From contig QPMI01000093.1 in the NCBI GenBank assembly GCA_004431415.1, positions 1 to 64,000 on the forward strand: a stretch of 64,000 bases of DNA. The letters are read 5' to 3'. The translations under genes and the position numbers were made by a program. Within the stretch, counting starts at the first letter, position 1, and every line of letters begins with the position of its first letter. Origin of the DNA: Cyanophora paradoxa. Taxonomy: Eukaryota > Glaucocystophyceae > Cyanophorales > Cyanophoraceae. The notes below the pieces were generated by a model. It searched no databases. It was not told where the DNA came from and saw nothing but the letters and a program-made list of their open reading frames with translations. Below, piece by piece: positions 12,701 through 27,700 of the stretch.

Positions 12701-15700
12701 CTGTGTACCCCCTGACGCCGGGATTTCGATGCTGACGGAGGCGCCCCGGCCCGAACGCAGCCTACCACGAATGCCGGCGCTCCTTATTCGCTCGATCCCA
12801 CCAGTCCGCAGGGCTCGGCGGCGGGGGCCCCTCAGGAAGCCTGCGCATGCGTGTCCGCGGGGCCGTACCCCTCCGGGAAGGGCTCCGCCGGCCCGTCCGA
12901 CCGCGCACGGCGGCGGCGCTAGACCCGCAGGGCACGCCCGCAGCGTCGCAAGCCTTACAGACGTGTCCCCGCGCCGAGAGTCGCGTCCTCGAACGCCTTC
13001 GAAACTTGGCTGGACCGCCCCTCAAGAGGCGGCGGCGCTGTGTACCCCCCTGACGCCGGGATTTCGATGCTGACGGAGGCGCCCCGGCCCGAACGCAGCC
13101 TACCACGAATGCCGGCGCTCCTTATTCGCTCGATCCCACCAGTCCGCAGGGCTCGGCGGCGGGGGCCCTCAGGAAGCCTGCGCATGCGTGTCCGCGGGCC
13201 GTACCCCTCCGGGAAGGGCTCCGCCGGCCCGTCCGACCGCGCACGGCGGCGGCGCTAGACCCGCAGGGCACGCCCGCAGCGTCGCAAGCCTTACAGACGT
13301 GTCCCCGCGCCGAGAGTCGCGTCCTCGAACGCCTTCGAAACTTGGCTGGACCGCCCCTCAAGAGCCGGCGGCGCTGTGTACCCCCCTGACGCCGGGATTT
13401 CGATGCTGACGGAGGCGCCCCGGCCCGAACGCAGCCTACCACGAATGCCGGCGCTCCTTATTCGCTCGATCCCACCAGTCCGCAGGGCTCGGCGGCGGGG
13501 GCCCCTCAGGAAGCCTGCGCATGCGTGTCCGCGGGGCCGTACCCCTCCGGGAAGGGCTCCGCCGGCCCGTCCGACCGCGCACGGCGGCGGCGCTAGACCC
13601 GCAGGGCACGCCCGCAGCGTCGCAAGCCTTACAGACGTGTCCCCGCGCCGAGAGTCGCGTCCTCGAACGCCTTCGAAACTTGGCTGGACCGCCCCTCAAG
13701 AGGCGGCGGCGCTGTGTACCCCCTGACGCCGGGATTTCGATGCTGACGGAGGCGCCCCGGCCCGAACGCAGCCTACCACGAATGCCGGCGCTCCTTATTC
13801 GCTCGATCCCACCAGTCCGCAGGGCTCGGCGGCGGGGGCCCCTCAGGAAGCCTGCGCATGCGTGTCCGCGGGGCCGTACCCCTCCGGGAAGGGCTCCGCC
13901 GGCCCGTCCGACCGCACACGGCGGCGGCGCTAGACCCGCAGGGCACGCCCGCAGCGTCGCAAGCCTTACAGACGTGTCCCCGCGCCGAGAGTCGCGTCCT
14001 CGAACGCCTTCCAAACTTGGCTGGACCGCCCTTTAAGAGGCGGCGGCGCTGTGTACCCCCCTGACGCCGGGATTTCGATGTTGACGGAGGCGCCCCGGCC
14101 CGGACGCCGCCTACTACGAATGCCGGCGCTCCTTATTCGCTCGATCCCACCAGTCCGCAGGGCTCGGCGGCGGGGGCCCCTCAGGAAGCCTGCGCATGCG
14201 TGTCCGCGGGGCCGTACCCCTCCGGGAAGGGCTCCGCCGGCCCGTCCGACCGCGCACGGCGGCGGCGCTAGACCCGCAGGGCACGCCCGCAGCGTCGCAA
14301 GCCTTACAGACGTGTCCCCGCGCCGAGAGTCGCGTCCTCGAACGCCTTCGAAACTTGGCTGGACCGCCCCTCAAGAGGCGGCGGCGCTGTGTACCCCCCT
14401 GACGCCGGGATTTCGATGCTGACGGAGGCGCCCCGGCCCGAACGCAGCCTACCACGAATGCCGGCGCTCCTTATTCGCTCGATCCCACCAGTCCGCAGGG
14501 CTCGGCGGCGGGGGCCCCTCAGGAAGCCTGCGCATGCGTGTCCGCGGGGCCGTACCCCTCCGGGAAGGGCTCCGCCGGCCCGTCCGACCGCGCACGGCGG
14601 CGGCGCTAGACCCGCAGGGCACGCCCGCAGCGTCGCAAGCCTTACAGACGTGTCCCCGCGCCGAGAGTCGCGTCCTCGAACGCCTTCGAAACTTGGCTGG
14701 ACCGCCCCTCGGAGGCGGCGGCGCTGTGTACCCCCTGACGCCGGGATTTCGATGCTGACGGAGGCGCCCCGGCCCGAACGCAGCCTACCACGAATGCCGG
14801 CGCTCCTTATTCGCTCGATCCCACCAGTCCGCAGGGCTCGGCGGCGGGGGCCCCTCAGGAAGCCTGCGCATGCGTGTCCGCGGGGCCGTACCCCTCCGGG
14901 AAGGGCTCCGCCGGCCCGTCCGACCGCGCACGGCGGCGGCGCTAGACCCGCAGGGCACGCCCGCAGCGTCGCAAGCCTTACAGACGTGTCCCCGCGCCGA
15001 GAGTCGCGTCCTCGAACGCCTTCCAAACTTGGCTGGACCGCCCCTCAAGAGGCGGCGGCGCTGTGTACCCCCCTGACGCCGGGATTTCGATGCTGACGGA
15101 GGCGCCCCGGCCCGAACGCAGCCTACCACGAATGCCGGCGCTCCTTATTCGCTCGATCCCACCAGTCCGCAGGGCTCGGCGGCGGGGCCCCTCAGGAAGC
15201 CTGCGCATGCGTGTCCGCGGGGCCGTACCCCTCCGGGAAGGGCTCCGCCGGCCCGTCCGACCGCGCACGGCGGCGGCGCTAGACCCGCAGGGCACGCCCG
15301 CAGCGTCGCAAGCCTTACAGACGTGTCCCCGCGCCGAGAGTCGCGTCCTCGAACGCCTTCGAAACTTGGCTGGACCGCCCCTCAAGAGGCGGCGGCGCTG
15401 TGTACCCCCCTGACGCCGGGATTTCGATGCTGACGGAGGCGCCCCGGCCCGAACGCAGCCTACCACGAATGCCGGCGCTCCTTATTCGCTCGATCCCACC
15501 AGTCCGCAGGGCTCGGCGGCGGGGGCCCCTCAGGAAGCCTGCGCATGCGTGTCCGCGGGGCCGTACCCCTCCGGGAAGGGCTCCGCCGGCCCGTCCGACC
15601 GCGCACGGCGGCGGCGCTAGACCCGCAGGGCACGCCCGCAGCGTCGCAAGCCTTACAGACGTGTCCCCGCGCCGAGAGTCGCGTCCTCGAACGCCTTCGA

Positions 15701-18700
15701 AACTTGGCTGGACCGCCCCTCAAGAGGCGGCGGCGCTGTGTACCCCCCTGACGCCGGGATTTCGATGCTGACGGAGGCGCCCCGGCCCGAACGCAGCCTA
15801 CCACGAATGCCGGCGCTCCTTATTCGCTCGATCCCACCAGTCCGCAGGGCTCGGCGGCGGGGGCCCCTCAGGAAGCCTGCGCATGCGTGTCCGCGGGGCC
15901 GTACCCCTCCGGGAAGGGCTCCGCCGGCCCGTCCGACCGCGCACGGCGGCGGCGCTAGACCCGCAGGGCACGCCCGCAGCGTCGCAAGCCTTACAGACGT
16001 GTCCCCGCGCCGAGAGTCGCGTCCTCGAACGCCTTCGAAACTTGGCTGGACCGCCCCTCAAGAGGCGGCGGCGCTGTGTACCCCCTGACGCCGGGATTTC
16101 GATGCTGACGGAGGCGCCCCGGCCCGAACGCAGCCTACCACGAATGCCGGCGCTCCTTATTCGCTCGATCCCACCAGTCCGCAGGGCTCGGCGGCGGGGG
16201 CCCCTCAGGAAGCCTGCGCATGCGTGTCCGCGGGGCCGTACCCCTCCGGGAAGGGCTCCGCCGGCCCGTCCGACCGCGCACGGCGGCGGCGCTAGACCCG
16301 CAGGGCACGCCCGCAGCGTCGCAAGCCTTACAGACGTGTCCCCGCGCCGAGAGTCGCGTCCTCGAACGCCTTCCAAACTTGGCTGGACCGCCCCTCAAGA
16401 GGCGGCGGCGCTGTGTACCCCCCTGACGCCGGGATTTCGATGCTGACGGAGGCGCCCCGGCCCGAACGCAGCCTACCACGAATGCCGGCGCTCCTTATTC
16501 GCTCGATCCCACCAGTCCGCAGGGCTCGGCGGCGGGGGCCCCTCAGGAAGCCTGCGCATGCGTGTCCGCGGGGCCGTACCCCTCCGGGAAGGGCTCCGCC
16601 GGCCCGTCCGACCGCGCACGGCGGCGGCGCTAGACCCGCAGGGCACGCCCGCAGCGTCGCAAGCCTTACAGACGTGTCCCCGCGCCGAGAGTCGCGTCCT
16701 CGAACGCCTTCCAAACTTGGCTGGACCGCCCCTCGGAGACGGCGGCGCTGTGTACCCCCCTGACGCCGGGATTTCGATGTTGACGGAGGTGCCCGGCCCG
16801 AACGCAGCCTACCACGAATGCCGGCGCTCCTTATTCGCTCGATCCCACCAGTCCGCAGGGCTCGGCGGCGGGGGCCCCTCAGGAAGCCTGCGCATGCGTG
16901 TCCGCGGGGCCGTACCCCTCCGGGAAGGGCTCCGCCGGCCCGTCCGACCGCGCACGGCGGCGGCGCTAGACCCGCAGGGCACGCCCGCAGCGTCGCAAGC
17001 CTTACAGACGTGTCCCCGCGCCGAGAGTCGCGTCCTCGAACGCCTTCGAAACTTGGCTGGACCGCCCCTCAAGAGGCGGCGGCGCTGTGTACCCCCTGAC
17101 GCCGGGATTTCGATGCTGACGGAGGCGCCCCGGCCCGAACGCAGCCTACCACGAATGCCGGCGCTCCTTATTCGCTCGATCCCACCAGTCCGCAGGGCTC
17201 GGCGGCGGGGGCCCCTCAGGAAGCCTGCGCATGCGTGTCCGCGGGGCCGTACCCCTCCGGGAAGGGCTCCGCCGGCCCGTCCGACCGCGCACGGCGGCGG
17301 CGCTAGACCCGCAGGGCACGCCCGCAGCGTCGCAAGCCTTACAGACGTGTCCCCGCGCCGAGAGTCGCGTCCTCGAACGCCTTCGAAACTTGGCTGGACC
17401 GCCCCTCAAGAGGCGGCGGCGCTGTGTACCCCCCTGACGCCGGGATTTCGATGCTGACGGAGGCGCCCCGGCCCGAACGCAGCCTACCACGAATGCCGGC
17501 GCTCCTTATTCGCTCGATCCCACCAGTCCGCAGGGCTCGGCGGCGGGGGCCCCTCAGGAAGCCTGCGCATGCGTGTCCGCGGGGCCGTACCCCTCCGGGA
17601 AGGGCTCCGCCGGCCCGTCCGACCGCGCACGGCGGCGGCGCTAGACCCGCAGGGCACGCCCGCAGCGTCGCAAGCCTTACAGACGTGTCCCCGCGCCGAG
17701 AGTCGCGTCCTCGAACGCCTTCGAAACTTGGCTGGACCGCCCCTCAAGAGGCGGCGGCGCTGTGTACCCCCTGACGCCGGGATTTCGATGCTGACGGAGG
17801 CGCCCCGGCCCGAACGCAGCCTACCACGAATGCCGGCGCTCCTTATTCGCTCGATCCCACCAGTCCGCAGGGCTCGGCGGCGGGGGCCCCTCAGGAAGCC
17901 TGCGCATGCGTGTCCGCGGGGCCGTACCCCTCCGGGAAGGGCTCCGCCGGCCCGTCCGACCGCGCACGGCGGCGGCGCTAGACCCGCAGGGCACGCCCGC
18001 AGCGTCGCAAGCCTTACAGACGTGTCCCCGCGCCGAGAGTCGCGTCCTCGAACGCCTTCGAAACTTGGCTGGACCGCCCCTCAAGAGGCGGCGGCGCTGT
18101 GTACCCCCCTGACGCCGGGATTTCGATGCTGACGGAGGCGCCCCGGCCCGAACGCAGCCTACCACGAATGCCGGCGCTCCTTATTCGCTCGATCCCACCA
18201 GTCCGCAGGGCTCGGCGGCGGGGGCCCCTCAGGAAGCCTGCGCATGCGTGTCCGCGGGGCCGTACCCCTCCGGGAAGGGCTCCGCCGGCCCGTCCGACCG
18301 CGCACGGCGGCGGCGCTAGACCCGCAGGGCACGCCCGCAGCGTCGCAAGCCTTACAGACGTGTCCCCGCGCCGAGAGTCGCGTCCTCGAACGCCTTCGAA
18401 ACTTGGCTGGACCGCCCCTCAAGAGGCGGCGGCGCTGTGTACCCCCTGACGCCGGGATTTCGATGCTGACGGAGGCGCCCCGGCCCGAACGCAGCCTACC
18501 ACGAATGCCGGCGCTCCTTATTCGCTCGATCCCACCAGTCCGCAGGGCTCGGCGGCGGGGCCCCTCAGGAAGCCTGCGCATGCGTGTCCGCGGGGCCGTA
18601 CCCCTCCGGGAAGGGCTCCGCCGGCCCGTCCGACCGCGCACGGCGGCGGCGCTAGACCCGCAGGGCACGCCCGCAGCGTCGCAAGCCTTACAGACGTGTC

Positions 18701-21700
18701 CCCGCGCCGAGAGTCGCGTCCTCGAACGCCTTCGAAACTTGGCTGGACCGCCCCTCAAGAGGCGGCGGCGCTGTGTACCCCCCTGACGCCGGGATTTCGA
18801 TGCTGACGGAGGCGCCCCGGCCCGAACGCAGCCTACCACGAATGCCGGCGCTCCTTATTCGCTCGATCCCACCAGTCCGCAGGGCTCGGCGGCGGGGGCC
18901 CCTCAGGAAGCCTGCGCATGCGTGTCCGCGGGGCCGTACCCCTCCGGGAAGGGCTCCGCCGGCCCGTCCGACCGCGCACGGCGGCGGCGCTAGACCCGCA
19001 GGGCACGCCCGCAGCGTCGCAAGCCTTACAGACGTGTCCCCGCGCCGAGAGTCGCGTCCTCGAACGCCTTCGAAACTTGGCTGGACCGCCCCTCAAGAGG
19101 CGGCGGCGCTGTGTACCCCCCTGACGCCGGGATTTCGATGCTGACGGAGGCGCCCCGGCCCGAACGCAGCCTACCACGAATGCCGGCGCTCCTTATTCGC
19201 TCGATCCCACCAGTCCGCAGGGCTCGGCGGCGGGGGCCCCTCAGGAAGCCTGCGCATGCGTGTCCGCGGGGCCGTACCCCTCCGGGAAGGGCTCCGCCGG
19301 CCCGTCCGACCGCGCACGGCGGCGGCGCTAGACCCGCAGGGCACGCCCGCAGCGTCGCAAGCCTTACAGACGTGTCCCCGCGCCGAGAGTCGCGTCCTCG
19401 AACGCCTTCCAAACTTGGCTGGACCGCCCCTCAAGAGGCGGCGGCGCTGTGTACCCCCTGACGCCGGGATTTCGATGCTGACGGAGGCGCCCCGGCCCGA
19501 ACGCAGCCTACCACGAATGCCGGCGCTCCTTATTCGCTCGATCCCACCAGTCCGCAGGGCTCGGCGGCGGGGGCCCCTCAGGAAGCCTGCGCATGCGTGT
19601 CCGCGGGGCCGTACCCCTCCGGGAAGGGCTCCGCCGGCCCGTCCGACCGCGCACGGCGGCGGCGCTAGACCCGCAGGGCACGCCCGCAGCGTCGCAAGCC
19701 TTACAGACGTGTCCCCGCGCCGAGAGTCGCGTCCTCGAACGCCTTCGAAACTTGGCTGGACCGCCCCTCAAGAGGCGGCGGCGCTGTGTACCCCCCTGAC
19801 GCCGGGATTTCGATGCTGACGGAGGCGCCCCGGCCCGAACGCAGCCTACCACGAATGCCGGCGCTCCTTATTCGCTCGATCCCACCAGTCCGCAGGGCTC
19901 GGCGGCGGGGGCCCCTCAGGAAGCCTGCGCATGCGTGTCCGCGGGGCCGTACCCCTCCGGGAAGGGCTCCGCCGGCCCGTCCGACCGCGCACGGCGGCGG
20001 CGCTAGACCCGCAGGGCACGCCCGCAGCGTCGCAAGCCTTACAGACGTGTCCCCGCGCCGAGAGTCGCGTCCTCGAACGCCTTCGAAACTTGGCTGGACC
20101 GCCCCTCGGAGACGGCGGCGCTGTGTACCCCCCTGACGCCGGGATTTCGATGCTGACGGAGGTGCCTCGGCCCGAACGCAGCCTACCACGAATGCCGGCG
20201 CTCCTTATTCGCTCGATCCCACCAGTCCGCAGGGCTCGGCGGCGGGGCCCCTCAGGAAGCCTGCGCATGCGTGTCCGCGGGGCCGTACCCCTCCGGGAAG
20301 GGCTCCGCCGGCCCGTCCGACCGCGCACGGCGGCGGCGCTAGACCCGCAGGGCACGCCCGCAGCGTCGCAAGCCTTACAGACGTGTCCCCGCGCCGAGAG
20401 TCGCGTCCTCGAACGCCTTCGAAACTTGGCTGGACCGCCCCTCAAGAGCGGCGGCGCTGTGTACCCCCTGACGCCGGGATTTCGATGCTGACGGAGGCGC
20501 CCCGGCCCGAACGCAGCCTACCACGAATGCCGGCGCTCCTTATTCGCTCGATCCCACCAGTCCGCAGGGCTCGGCGGCGGGGCCCCTCAGGAAGCCTGCG
20601 CATGCGTGTCCGCGGGGCCGTACCCCTCCGGGAAGGGCTCCGCCGGCCCGTCCGACCGCGCACGGCGGCGGCGCTAGACCCGCAGGGCACGCCCGCAGCG
20701 TCGCAAGCCTTACAGACGTGTCCCCGCGCCGAGAGTCGCGTCCTCGAACGCCTTCGAAACTTGGCTGGACCGCCCCTCAAGAGGCGGCGGCGCTGTGTAC
20801 CCCCTGACGCCGGGATTTCGATGCTGACGGAGGCGCCCCGGCCCGAACGCAGCCTACCACGAATGCCGGCGCTCCTTATTCGCTCGATCCCACCAGTCCG
20901 CAGGGCTCGGCGGCGGGGCCCCTCAGGAAGCCTGCGCATGCGTGTCCGCGGGGCCGTACCCCTCCGGGAAGGGCTCCGCCGGCCCGTCCGACCGCGCACG
21001 GCGGCGGCGCTAGACCCGCAGGGCACGCCCGCAGCGTCGCAAGCCTTACAGACGTGTCCCCGCGCCGAGAGTCGCGTCCTCGAACGCCTTCCAAACTTGG
21101 CTGGACCGCCCCTCAAGAGGCGGCGGCGCTGTGTACCCCCCTGACGCCGGGATTTCGATGCTGACGGAGGCGCCCCGGCCCGAACGCAGCCTACCACGAA
21201 TGCCGGCGCTCCTTATTCGCTCGATCCCACCAGTCCGCAGGGCTCGGCGGCGGGGCCCCTCAGGAAGCCTGCGCATGCGTGTCCGCGGGGCCGTACCCCT
21301 CCGGGAAGGGCTCCGCCGGCCCGTCCGACCGCGCACGGCGGCGGCGCTAGACCCGCAGGGCACGCCCGCAGCGTCGCAAGCCTTACAGACGTGTCCCCGC
21401 GCCGAGAGTCGCGTCCTCGAACGCCTTCGAAACTTGGCTGGACCGCCCCTCAAGAGGCGGCGGCGCTGTGTACCCCCCTGACGCCGGGATTTCGATGCTG
21501 ACGGAGGCGCCCCGGCCCGAACGCAGCCTACCACGAATGCCGGCGCTCCTTATTCGCTCGATCCCACCAGTCCGCAGGGCTCGGCGGCGGGGGCCCCTCA
21601 GGAAGCCTGCGCATGCGTGTCCGCGGGGCCGTACCCCTCCGGGAAGGGCTCCGCCGGCCCGTCCGACCGCGCACGGCGGCGGCGCTAGACCCGCAGGGCA

Positions 21701-24700
21701 CGCCCGCAGCGTCGCAAGCCTTACAGACGTGTCCCCGCGCCGAGAGTCGCGTCCTCGAACGCCTTCCAAACTTGGCTGGACCGCCCCTCAAGAGGCGGCG
21801 GCGCTGTGTACCCCCCTGACGCCGGGATTTCGATGCTGACGGAGGCGCCCCGGCCCGAACGCAGCCTACCACGAATGCCGGCGCTCCTTATTCGCTCGAT
21901 CCCACCAGTCCGCAGGGCTCGGCGGCGGGGGCCCCTCAGGAAGCCTGCGCATGCGTGTCCGCGGGGCCGTACCCCTCCGGGAAGGGCTCCGCCGGCCCGT
22001 CCGACCGCGCACGGCGGCGGCGCTAGACCCGCAGGGCACGCCCGCAGCGTCGCAAGCCTTACAGACGTGTCCCCGCGCCGAGAGTCGCGTCCTCGAACGC
22101 CTTCGAAACTTGGCTGGACCGCCCCTCAAGAGGCGGCGGCGCTGTGTACCCCCCTGACGCCGGGATTTCGATGCTGACGGAGGCGCCCCGGCCCGAACGC
22201 AGCCTACCACGAATGCCGGCGCTCCTTATTCGCTCGATCCCACCAGTCCGCAGGGCTCGGCGGCGGGGGCCCCTCAGGAAGCCTGCGCATGCGTGTCCGC
22301 GGGGCCGTACCCCTCCGGGAAGGGCTCCGCCGGCCCGTCCGACCGCGCACGGCGGCGGCGCTAGACCCGCAGGGCACGCCCGCAGCGTCGCAAGCCTTAC
22401 AGACGTGTCCCCGCGCCGAGAGTCGCGTCCTCGAACGCCTTCAAACTTGGCTGGACCGCCCCTCAAGAGGCGGCGGCGCTGTGTACCCCCCTGACGCCGG
22501 GATTTCGATGCTGACGGAGGCGCCCCGGCCCGAACGCAGCCTACCACGAATGCCGGCGCTCCTTATTCGCTCGATCCCACCAGTCCGCAGGGCTCGGCGG
22601 CGGGGGCCCCTCAGGAAGCCTGCGCATGCGTGTCCGCGGGGCCGTACCCCTCCGGGAAGGGCTCCGCCGGCCCGTCCGACCGCGCACGGCGGCGGCGCTA
22701 GACCCGCAGGGCACGCCCGCAGCGTCGCAAGCCTTACAGACGTGTCCCCGCGCCGAGAGTCGCGTCCTCGAACGCCTTCGAAACTTGGCTGGACCGCCCC
22801 TCAGAGCGGCGGCGCTGTGTACCCCCTGACGCCGGGATTTCGATGCTGACGGAGGCGCCCCGGCCCGAACGCAGCCTACCACGAATGCCGGCGCTCCTTA
22901 TTCGCTCGATCCCACCAGTCCGCAGGGCTCGGCGGCGGGGGCCCCTCAGGAAGCCTGCGCATGCGTGTCCGCGGGGCCGTACCCCTCCGGGAAGGGCTCC
23001 GCCGGCCCGTCCGACCGCGCACGGCGGCGGCGCTAGACCCGCAGGGCACGCCCGCAGCGTCGCAAGCCTTACAGACGTGTCCCCGCGCCGAGAGTCGCGT
23101 CCTCGAACGCCTTCGAAACTTGGCTGGACCGCCCCTCAAGAGGCGGCGGCGCTGTGTACCCCCCTGACGCCGGGATTTCGATGCTGACGGAGGCGCCCCG
23201 GCCCGAACGCAGCCTACCACGAATGCCGGCGCTCCTTATTCGCTCGATCCCACCAGTCCGCAGGGCTCGGCGGCGGGGGCCCCTCAGGAAGCCTGCGCAT
23301 GCGTGTCCGCGGGGCCGTACCCCTCCGGGAAGGGCTCCGCCGGCCCGTCCGACCGCGCACGGCGGCGGCGCTAGACCCGCAGGGCACGCCCGCAGCGTCG
23401 CAAGCCTTACAGACGTGTCCCCGCGCCGAGAGTCGCGTCCTCGAACGCCTTCGAAACTTGGCTGGACCGCCCCTCAAGAGGCGGCGGCGCTGTGTACCCC
23501 CCTGACGCCGGGATTTCGATGCTGACGGAGGCGCCCCGGCCCGAACGCAGCCTACCACGAATGCCGGCGCTCCTTATTCGCTCGATCCCACCAGTCCGCA
23601 GGGCTCGGCGGCGGGGCCCCTCAGGAAGCCTGCGCATGCGTGTCCGCGGGGCCGTACCCCTCCGGGAAGGGCTCCGCCGGCCCGTCCGACCGCGCACGGC
23701 GGCGGCGCTAGACCCGCAGGGCACGCCCGCAGCGTCGCAAGCCTTACAGACGTGTCCCCGCGCCGAGAGTCGCGTCCTCGAACGCCTTCAAACTTGGCTG
23801 GACCGCCCCTCAGAGGCGGCGGCGCTGTGTACCCCCCTGACGCCGGGATTTCGATGCTGACGGAGGTGCCTCGGCCCGAACGCAGCCTACCACGAATGCC
23901 GGCGCTCCTTATTCGCTCGATCCCACCAGTCCGCAGGGCTCGGCGGCGGGGCCCCTCAGGAAGCCTGCGCATGCGTGTCCGCGGGGCCGTACCCCTCCGG
24001 GAAGGGCTCCGCCGGCCCGTCCGACCGCGCACGGCGGCGGCGCTAGACCCGCAGGGCACGCCCGCAGCGTCGCAAGCCTTACAGACGTGTCCCCGCGCCG
24101 AGAGTCGCGTCCTCGAACGCCTTCGAAACTTGGCTGGACCGCCCCTCAAGAGGCGGCGGCGCTGTGTACCCCCCTGACGCCGGGATTTCGATGCTGACGG
24201 AGGCGCCCCGGCCCGAACGCAGCCTACCACGAATGCCGGCGCTCCTTATTCGCTCGATCCCACCAGTCCGCAGGGCTCGGCGGCGGGGGCCCCTCAGGAA
24301 GCCTGCGCATGCGTGTCCGCGGGGCCGTACCCTCCGGGAAGGGCTCCGCCGGCCCGTCCGACCGCGCACGGCGGCGGCGCTAGACCCGCAGGGCACGCCC
24401 GCAGCGTCGCAAGCCTTACAGACGTGTCCCCGCGCCGAGAGTCGCGTCCTCGAACGCCTTCGAAACTTGGCTGGACCGCCCCTCAAGAGCGGCGGCGCTG
24501 TGTACCCCCTGACGCCGGGATTTCGATGCTGACGGAGGCGCCCCGGCCCGAACGCAGCCTACCACGAATGCCGGCGCTCCTTATTCGCTCGATCCCACCA
24601 GTCCGCAGGGCTCGGCGGCGGGGGCCCCTCAGGAAGCCTGCGCATGCGTGTCCGCGGGGCCGTACCCCTCCGGGAAGGGCTCCGCCGGCCCGTCCGACCG

Positions 24701-27700
24701 CGCACGGCGGCGGCGCTAGACCCGCAGGGCACGCCCGCAGCGTCGCAAGCCTTACAGACGTGTCCCCGCGCCGAGAGTCGCGTCCTCGAACGCCTTCAAA
24801 CTTGGCTGGACCGCCCCCCGGAGGCGGCGGCGCTGTGTACCCCCCTGACGCCGGGATTTCGATGCTGACGGAGGCGCCCGGCCCGAACGCAGCCTACCAC
24901 GAATGCCGGCGCTCCTTATTCGCTCGATCCCACCAGTCCGCAGGGCTCGGCGGCGGGGCCCCTCAGGAAGCCTGCGCATGCGTGTCCGCGGGGCCGTACC
25001 CCTCCGGGAAGGGCTCCGCCGGCCCGTCCGACCGCGCACGGCGGCGGCGCTAGACCCGCAGGGCACGCCCGCAGCGTCGCAAGCCTTACAGACGTGTCCC
25101 CGCGCCGAGAGTCGCGTCCTCGAACGCCTTCGAAACTTGGCTGGACCGCCCCTCAAGAGGCGGCGGCGCTGTGTACCCCCCTGACGCCGGGATTTCGATG
25201 CTGACGGAGGCGCCCCGGCCCGAACGCAGCCTACCACGAATGCCGGCGCTCCTTATTCGCTCGATCCCACCAGTCCGCAGGGCTCGGCGGCGGGGCCCCT
25301 CAGGAAGCCTGCGCATGCGTGTCCGCGGGGCCGTACCCCTCCGGGAAGGGCTCCGCCGGCCCGTCCGACCGCGCACGGCGGCGGCGCTAGACCCGCAGGG
25401 CACGCCCGCAGCGTCGCAAGCCTTACAGACGTGTCCCCGCGCCGAGAGTCGCGTCCTCGAACGCCTTCGAAACTTGGCTGGACCGCCCTCAAGAGGCGGC
25501 GGCGCTGTGTACCCCCCTGACGCCGGGATTTCGATGCTGACGGAGGCGCCCCGGCCCGAACGCAGCCTACCACGAATGCCGGCGCTCCTTATTCGCTCGA
25601 TCCCACCAGTCCGCAGGGCTCGGCGGCGGGGGCCCCTCAGGAAGCCTGCGCATGCGTGTCCGCGGGGCCGTACCCTCCGGAAGGGCTCCGCCGGCCCGTC
25701 CGACCGCGCACGGCGGCGGCGCTAGACCCGCAGGGCACGCCCGCAGCGTCGCAAGCCTTACAGACGTGTCCCCGCGCCGAGAGTCGCGTCCTCGAACGCC
25801 TTCGAAACTTGGCTGGACCGCCCCTCAAGAGGCGGCGGCGCTGTGTACCCCCCTGACGCCGGGATTTCGATGCTGACGGAGGCGCCCCGGCCCGAACGCA
25901 GCCTACCACGAATGCCGGCGCTCCTTATTCGCTCGATCCCACCAGTCCGCAGGGCTCGGCGGCGGGGCCCCTCAGGAAGCCTGCGCATGCGTGTCCGCGG
26001 GGCCGTACCCCTCCGGGAAGGGCTCCGCCGGCCCGTCCGACCGCGCACGGCGGCGGCGCTAGACCCGCAGGGCACGCCCGCAGCGTCGCAAGCCTTACAG
26101 ACGTGTCCCCGCGCCGAGAGTCGCGTCCTCGAACGCCTTCGAAACTTGGCTGGACCGCCCCTCAAGAGGCGGCGGCGCTGTGTACCCCCTGACGCCGGGA
26201 TTTCGATGCTGACGGAGGCGCCCCGGCCCGAACGCAGCCTACCACGAATGCCGGCGCTCCTTATTCGCTCGATCCCACCAGTCCGCAGGGCTCGGCGGCG
26301 GGGCCCTCAGGAAGCCTGCGCATGCGTGTCCGCGGGGCCGTACCCCTCCGGGAAGGGCTCCGCCGGCCCGTCCGACCGCGCACGGCGGCGGCGCTAGACC
26401 CGCAGGGCACGCCCGCAGCGTCGCAAGCCTTACAGACGTGTCCCCGCGCCGAGAGTCGCGTCCTCGAACGCCTTCGAAACTTGGCTGGACCGCCCCTCAA
26501 GAGCGGCGGCGCTGTGTACCCCCTGACGCCGGGATTTCGATGTTGACGGAGGCGCCCCGGCCCGAACGCAGCCTACCACGAATGCCGGCGCTCCTTATTC
26601 GCTCGATCCCACCAGTCCGCAGGGCTCGGCGGCGGGGGCCCCTCAGGAAGCCTGCGCATGCGTGTCCGCGGGGCCGTACCCCTCCGGGAAGGGCTCCGCC
26701 GGCCCGTCCGACCGCGCACGGCGGCGGCGCTAGACCCGCAGGGCACGCCCGCAGCGTCGCAAGCCTTACAGACGTGTCCCGCGCCGAGAGTCGCGTCCTC
26801 GAACGCCTTCGAAACTTGGCTGGACCGCCCCTCAAGAGGCGGCGGCGCTGTGTACCCCCCTGACGCCGGATTTCGATGCTGACGGAGGCGCCCGGCCCGA
26901 ACGCAGCCTACCACGAATGCCGGCGCTCCTTATTCGCTCGATCCCACCAGTCCGCAGGGCTCGGCGGCGGGGGCCCCTCAGGAAGCCTGCGCATGCGTGT
27001 CCGCGGGCCGTACCCCTCCGGGAAGGGCTCCGCCGGCCCGTCCGACCGCGCACGGCGGCGGCGCTAGACCCGCAGGGCACGCCCGCAGCGTCGCAAGCCT
27101 TACAGACGTGTCCCGCGCGAGAGTCGCGTCCTCGAACGCCTTCGAAACTTGGCTGGACCGCCCCTCAAGAGGCGGCGGCGCTGTGTACCCCCTGACGCCG
27201 GGATTTCGATGCTGACGGAGGCGCCCCGGCCCGAACGCAGCCTACCACGAATGCCGGCGCTCCTTATTCGCTCGATCCCACCAGTCCGCAGGGCTCGGCG
27301 GCGGGGGCCCCTCAGGAAGCCTGCGCATGCGTGTCCGCGGGGCCGTACCCCTCCGGGAAGGGCTCCGCCGGCCCGTCCGACCGCGCACGGCGGCGGCGCT
27401 AGACCCGCAGGGCACGCCCGCAGCGTCGCAAGCCTTACAGACGTGTCCCCGCGCCGAGAGTCGCGTCCTCGAACGCCTTCGAAACTTGGCTGGACCGCCC
27501 CTCAAGAGGCGGCGGCGCTGTGTACCCCCCTGACGCCGGGATTTCGATGCTGACGGAGGCGCCCCGGCCCGAACGCAGCCTACCACGAATGCCGGCGCTC
27601 CTTATTCGCTCGATCCCACCAGTCCGCAGGGCTCGGCGGCGGGGGCCCCTCAGGAAGCCTGCGCATGCGTGTCCGCGGGGCCGTACCCCTCCGGGAAGGG

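Noticed and set aside
15360-15380. CENP-B-box-like sequence at CTTCGAAACTTGG
   Set aside because: It lacks the required central A and the CGGG half of the box, on both strands.
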